Shown one piece after another: positions 60,920 to 64,000 of a stretch of DNA of 64,000 nucleotides. The notes beneath the pieces were generated by a model, which did not search any database, was not told the DNA's origin, and worked only from the letters and a program-made list of their open reading frames with translations. The position numbers and the translations under genes are program-made. Within the stretch, counting starts at the first letter, position 1. Each line of letters begins with the position of its first letter. The stretch lies in the IMG/VR virus record IMGVR_UViG_3300047311_000323, positions 62,001 to 126,000 of that record. One strand, written 5' to 3'. The stretch is from a virus.

Positions 60920-61447
60920 TTAGCGACCACAACACTTCTTATATTTCTTGCCAGAACCACAGATACAAGGTTCGTTGGGGCCAACTTTAGCTTTCTTGAT
61001 CACTGGCACCGGTTTAGGAATACTACGATCCATAAACAGCGTGGAATTCAAATGGTCCAGCTCGTGCTGACAAACGACCGCCACGAACCCACTAGCTACA
61101 AAGCTATGAGGCTCAGTCAGATTATTGACGATGTACACCTCCTGAAATCGTGTGGTATTCTCCGAACGACCAGGGAAAGACAAACATCCTTCATCTGTAA
61201 AAGTGGCAGGGTCGAACCCTTGGACTAACTTAGCGTTCACTAAGTTGAAACTTATCTTTGGCAAACGCACAATAGCAATATCTTTAGCGATACCTATTTG
61301 GGGCGCGGCTAAGCCGATGCCATTTTTTCCTAGACGATTAGCGTGCTCCAGCTCTTTTTCAAGAAGCTCTACTAACGAACCAACCTCGTCCATGGTCACA
61401 GGTTCGCAAAATACACGCAGCGCAGCTTCATTATTTGTGATTATCAT
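60920..61447 (-). CDS. def: Peptide deformylase with C-terminal SEC-C motif
   Basis: A 175-residue enzyme removing the N-formyl group from new proteins as they leave the ribosome. All three motifs are present: GIGLAAPQ (43-50), EGCLS (86-90) and QHELDH (127-132), giving the metal ligands Cys and two His and the catalytic Glu. The last 25 residues form a SEC-C zinc motif ([17 protein letters not shown]), a fusion not found in ordinary bacterial deformylases, which may add a docking site. AGGT precedes the ATG. Phage deformylases are known, for example in cyanophages, where they favour phage or photosystem proteins. Confidence 0.92.
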   Translation of the reverse strand: MIITNNEAALRVFCEPVTMDEVGSLVELLEKELEHANRLGKNGIGLAAPQIGIAKDIAIVRLPKISFNLVNAKLVQGFDPATFTDEGCLSFPGRSENTTRFQEVYIVNNLTEPHSFVASGFVAVVCQHELDHLNSTLFMDRSIPKPVPVIKKAKVGPNEPCICGSGKKYKKCCGR

Positions 61448-61477
61448 GTCTTACCTATATACCCCGAAGGATCGTAA

Positions 61478-61675
61478 TCACTTTTTACCACAGTTGCAAC
61501 CGCCGGACTTTGGTTGCAAGGGCGTAAGTTTTTTCAAACACACCGAGCAAATCTTATCAGTTGTGGAGCAAAGTTCACAGATTACGGCCACATTGACAAC
61601 GACCGTACCTTGACATCGCATGCACTGCTTCTTAGTGTATAGAAAGGCTAGCTTGGAACAGTTGGAACACATCAT
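61478..61675 (-). CDS. Small zinc-finger protein
   Basis: A 65-residue protein with five Cys pairs (CSNC, CMRC, CELC, CSVC and CNCG), so it probably binds two zinc ions. It starts with two consecutive ATGs at 61675; the second is also possible. It is divergent from the plus-strand gene at 61716. The function is unknown. Confidence 0.55.
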   Translation of the reverse strand: MMCSNCSKLAFLYTKKQCMRCQGTVVVNVAVICELCSTTDKICSVCLKKLTPLQPKSGGCNCGKK

Positions 61676-61715
61676 GTTATCAATATTCCATCATAATACT
61701 AGACCGGAGGCCGCG

Positions 61716-61871
61716 ATGGATACGTTCTTTCCTTTTATCCACAAGATCGAAAAGAAAAAGAAAGAAGAGCTGCAACCTCTTTATATCGAACTCGAACCAC
61801 CACCTCTTGAGCGCAAGCAAAAGAGTGAAGAAGATGAAGAGACTCCACGAGTCATCATCATTGAGTTATGA
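61716..61871 (+). CDS. Small plus-strand protein with KKKK core and acidic/hydrophobic end
   Basis: A 51-residue protein beginning MDTFFPFIHKIEKKKKEELQ, with a PLYIELEPPP middle, and ending VIIIEL after an acidic stretch. The ATG at 61716 is chosen because GGAGG lies 5 bases upstream, an excellent ribosome site; a longer frame from 61620 overlaps the divergent gene and lacks one. It overlaps the convergent zinc gene by six bases. I have seen similar small proteins in unrelated phages, but no function is known. Confidence 0.6.
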   Translation: MDTFFPFIHKIEKKKKEELQPLYIELEPPPLERKQKSEEDEETPRVIIIEL

Positions 61872-62126
61872 ATTCTTTTTAGCGTTGAAATCGTCCAAAA
61901 TACTGGAGGCTTCTTTGAATAGACCTCTAGCTTCAGCGAACCAAAGATAAGAGCTAATGATCTCACGAGCTTGACGATAATCCTCAGCAGGATCACACTG
62001 GTCAAGACAATTCTGGCAAATCTTAAAACGAGTTACATTGATTTTAGATAGAGCTACGCTCTGGAGTTCTTCAGAATCGAACTCCTGAGCACAAACAATG
62101 CAGTTACAAGATGTTACCGGGGTCAT
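61866..62126 (-). CDS. Small protein: zinc finger plus helical tail
   Basis: An 86-residue protein with CNCIVC near the N-terminus and CQNCLDQC near 37-44, a probable single zinc site, then a helical C-terminal half (DYRQAREIISSYLWFAEARG). It has AGGAAG 7 bases before ATG. It probably binds nucleic acid or a protein. The leader has TGATATAT. Confidence 0.55.
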   Translation of the reverse strand: MTPVTSCNCIVCAQEFDSEELQSVALSKINVTRFKICQNCLDQCDPAEDYRQAREIISSYLWFAEARGLFKEASSILDDFNAKKNS

Positions 62127-62136
62127 GGTGCTTCCT

Positions 62137-62144
62137 ATATATCA
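62137..62144 (-). promoter_or_regulatory. TGATATAT element directly upstream of the small zinc gene
   Basis: A minus-strand TGATATATAGG, only 11 bases before the start at 62126, so any transcript from it would have almost no leader. The proximity weakens the promoter reading for this copy. Confidence 0.3.
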
Positions 62145-62178
62145 TGGGAAAGTATATAGGTATTCCATATTATTGACC

Positions 62179-62212
62179 GGAAAAACGGGGATAATGTTTA
62201 CATTATCCCCGT
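62179..62212 (-). terminator. Rho-independent terminator after the HNH endonuclease gene
   Basis: The minus strand has a perfect 12-bp stem ACGGGGATAATG/CATTATCCCCGT with a TAAA loop, followed by TTTTCC. It begins 15 bases after the HNH stop codon. It is one of the two clearest terminators in the window. Confidence 0.92.
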
Positions 62213-62226
62213 CCAGCGACCCAGTT

Positions 62227-62736
62227 TTAGCCCTGTAGGAAGTCGTCCCAATCCTTATGCCAGTATTCCTGGGGATCCGCCACATAGTAATGGGCAGAAA
62301 AAGATGGGTGAGTTGGCTTCTTTAGGAGCTTCATATTGGCCTGTTCAGGCGTCTTGTCAGCTTTTTGGTTATTACATACCTGACACGAGACTACACAGTT
62401 CACGAAGGACGTAATACCCCCTTGTGCTCTTGGTAGAACGTGGTCGATAGTAATCTGAGAAGCGGTTAGCTTCCTACCACAATACTGACAGGTGCTTCTA
62501 TCTCTTTTCACCAAAGCCTTGCGGCTGAAGTTTGAGTTGAAGTAATTGCGTTTGACGTGAGTCTTCAATCTCAAGATAGAAGGGTGCTTAACCTTTCCAG
62601 AACCCCAGGTGATGAACTCGTCCCAAGAAGAGACAACTTCAACCTTGTCCTTGAAAAGCAACTTGAATACTTTTCTTTCTGGAATGAAAGAAAGCACCTC
62701 ATACGATGCATTTAGCAACAGCGTTTTCTTTGACAT
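62227..62736 (-). CDS. HNH endonuclease
   Basis: A 169-residue protein. The C-terminal half has a complete HNH site: DRSTCQYCGRKL (zinc pair), ITIDHVLPRAQGG (catalytic His) and NCVVSCQVCNNQKADKTPEQ (Asn/His region and second zinc pair). The N-terminal half (ASYEVLSFIPERKVFKLLFK) is a common phage/bacterial HNH-associated domain. It may cleave DNA at packaging, act on host DNA, or be a free-standing homing enzyme. It ends at a strong terminator. Confidence 0.88.
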   Translation of the reverse strand: MSKKTLLLNASYEVLSFIPERKVFKLLFKDKVEVVSSWDEFITWGSGKVKHPSILRLKTHVKRNYFNSNFSRKALVKRDRSTCQYCGRKLTASQITIDHVLPRAQGGITSFVNCVVSCQVCNNQKADKTPEQANMKLLKKPTHPSFSAHYYVADPQEYWHKDWDDFLQG

Positions 62737-62754
62737 GATGTTTTATATCTCCGT

Positions 62755-63453
62755 TTACAATTCGGCAAGGGCATCGTATATGTCCTTACCATCAATCTCG
62801 TTACCTAGACAAGTCCAACCCGGTCGGAGTCTCCTGGCGAACAATTCTAGTTTACGAGCTAATGGAAACATGGTTTCCATTGATTCCTGCAAGTCATCCG
62901 GCTTGGCCGAATGTTTTAGGTTCTCAGCAAAGCTAACTGAGCGTTGTGATTTGTTAGCTAACTGCTTGAGAATCTTACCACGAGTTCCAATCAAACAAAT
63001 CTCGTGAGTCTGTCTAAACAATCGACCCATAAAGAAAGCTAGTTCCTCTGCTAAGTCTATTCTTAGTAGATTTTCCATAATCGACTTGACTGCTCGGTCA
63101 TAGGCGAATTTGTCATAAGCTACCTGTTGATGTTTCAATATGCTTTTCTTAATCCACTTAATGAAACGTTGGAATCTGTGCTTTTTGATTTTGACCCATA
63201 CATAGGTCTGCTTGTGGTCGAAGCCCCAAGCTTTCATGGTGTTCAGCCCATCTTGCAGCAATGAGCCTGGCACCCATAAACATAAGACTGCACCATCGGG
63301 ATCGCAAGCCTCTTCTACGGGCATCTCGCGAATTTGTTGCATTGTCATGGTGTCGTAGTTGGCCTTGGCCCCACGCTTGACATCCGACATTTTAAGAGAA
63401 TCCTTGAATGGCCAGGGAGGATCAGCCACAATTACCGAATACTTTTTACCCAT
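62755..63453 (-). CDS. MT-A70-family adenine methyltransferase
   Basis: A 232-residue protein with the MT-A70 catalytic motif ADPPWPF (10-16), then MTMQQIREMPVEEACDPDGA and LCLWVPGSLL. The family transfers methyl to N6-adenine in DNA or RNA. An inserted basic helical segment (about 105-150) interrupts the usual fold, and the C-terminal strand GRLFRQTHEICLIGTRGKI is intact. It is probably DNA methylation for restriction evasion. GAGG lies 6 bases before ATG, next to the HNH gene. Confidence 0.85.
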   Translation of the reverse strand: MGKKYSVIVADPPWPFKDSLKMSDVKRGAKANYDTMTMQQIREMPVEEACDPDGAVLCLWVPGSLLQDGLNTMKAWGFDHKQTYVWVKIKKHRFQRFIKWIKKSILKHQQVAYDKFAYDRAVKSIMENLLRIDLAEELAFFMGRLFRQTHEICLIGTRGKILKQLANKSQRSVSFAENLKHSAKPDDLQESMETMFPLARKLELFARRLRPGWTCLGNEIDGKDIYDALAEL

Positions 63454-63466
63454 AGGGGCCTCACAA

Positions 63467-64000
63467 TTACTTGATGATCATCATTGGTAATTCGAGAGGT
63501 GATTGGGCGCCATCCACTTGAATATCTTGTACCGCTTCAAGCTTCTCTTTGTTCATAGAAGCTTGCTTGGTGATCGTCACTCGATATGCTCCTATACCAA
63601 GGGAAGCCATCCATTTACCGGTTCCATTTGTTCTTGTTTTGAAAACTGGCTGTCCAGTTGACAGGTCCACAATCTCAACGGGTGCCAAGAAGAGAGACTT
63701 GCCATTTTTGTCAACACAGCGCTGCATGACAGGAATCTGTCCTTGCCCAGATGACATTGGGGTATCGCCCTCTGCCATAGGAACTTGCTCAGCATGCGAA
63801 AATGGTGATCCACCTGGATTAGGTGGCGCCAAGACATTACCCCTTCTACTTGAAGGCACATTGGTGCCTCCTGGGACCACTACAGTGGAGTCGGTTGCAT
63901 TGCGCCCTGGAGGAGGCTGCATTGGCTGCTGACGGCCTGGAGGCATCTTAGGAAGCTGCATTGGCATCTTCACTTCTTGCTCTGGACGTGGCAAAACAGC
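63467..64000 (-). CDS. Uncharacterised protein with Pro-rich N-terminus and Ig-like end (cut by right edge)
   Basis: The frame is open to base 64000, so the N-terminus may lie outside; the visible start at 63994 is TTG. There are about 175 visible residues: a Pro/Gly/Met-rich stretch (MPPGRQQPMQPPPGR), then a beta-rich carboxypeptidase-regulatory-like domain (LFLAPVEIVDLSTGQPVFKT, MASLGIGAYRVTITKQA), a fold common in phage surface proteins. No catalytic motif. Confidence 0.5.
   Translation of the reverse strand, partial: AVLPRPEQEVKMPMQLPKMPPGRQQPMQPPPGRNATDSTVVVPGGTNVPSSRRGNVLAPPNPGGSPFSHAEQVPMAEGDTPMSSGQGQIPVMQRCVDKNGKSLFLAPVEIVDLSTGQPVFKTRTNGTGKWMASLGIGAYRVTITKQASMNKEKLEAVQDIQVDGAQSPLELPMMIIK

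Noticed and set aside
61620-61715. N-terminal extension of the plus-strand gene from ATG at 61620
   Set aside because: It overlaps the divergent zinc gene and has no ribosome site; GGAGG marks ATG at 61716.
1-64000. tRNA genes, CRISPR arrays, insertion sequences, integrase or attachment sites
   Set aside because: None found: gaps are under 150 bases, no cloverleaf-like sequence, no spaced repeat array, no transposase or integrase motif.

Overview
The window is a continuous piece of the genome of a large tailed bacteriophage (Caudoviricetes), most likely a jumbo phage with a contractile-tail-type genome plan. The evidence is a major capsid protein, a prohead protease, a portal protein and a large terminase, followed by a nearly complete phage replication and recombination set. 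Genes are packed tightly: ATGA or TAATG overlaps and gaps of a few bases are the rule, and no gap exceeds 150 bases. All but two genes lie on the minus strand, so transcription runs from high to low coordinates. Standard stop codons work throughout. I see no tRNA, rRNA, insertion sequence, integrase or CRISPR array. The host cannot be read from the sequence.

About 1-34.9 kb (minus strand) is the virion module. From the right it holds several helical or acidic virion-type proteins (24.7-34.9 kb), one plus-strand zinc protein (24.1 kb), terminase (22.2-24.1 kb), portal (20.3-22.1 kb), a protein of unknown role, a lytic transglycosylase (17.8-18.9 kb), a protein phosphatase (15.8-16.6 kb), and a 1252-residue prohead protease fused to a long scaffold-like region (11.2-14.9 kb). 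A run of virion-type proteins follows, and the major capsid protein is cut by the left edge. A CCA-adding/poly(A)-polymerase-type nucleotidyltransferase sits inside this late-type block.

About 35-64 kb (minus strand) is the information-processing module: a sigma-region-4-like regulator, the TOPRIM half of a DnaG primase, DnaJ, RuvC-type resolvase, single-stranded DNA-binding protein, RecA, bacterial-type DNA polymerase III alpha (DnaE), a stand-alone FtsH-type M41 peptidase domain, full-length trigger factor, a RecB-type nuclease with an iron-sulfur cysteine pattern, deoxynucleotide kinase, SbcC/SbcD, the CHC2 zinc half of the primase, a cysteine-less thioredoxin-fold protein, peptide deformylase with a SEC-C tail, HNH endonuclease and an MT-A70 adenine methyltransferase. 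A few virion-like genes (41.8-45 kb and 52-54 kb) are mixed in.

Three things stand out. (1) Trigger factor with an intact ribosome-docking signature, peptide deformylase, an M41 peptidase and DnaJ together look like a phage-owned kit for nascent-chain folding, processing and turnover. (2) The protease-scaffold polyprotein has two near-identical 73-residue repeats, whose head motif YFQGGGGVNEPTPG recurs at the N-terminus of a separate gene 13 kb away; its C-terminal domain recurs in a third gene. (3) The octamer TGATATAT recurs in the minus-strand sense upstream of at least five genes and is a candidate phage promoter element. Two strong rho-independent terminators are visible, after the SSB gene and after the HNH gene.
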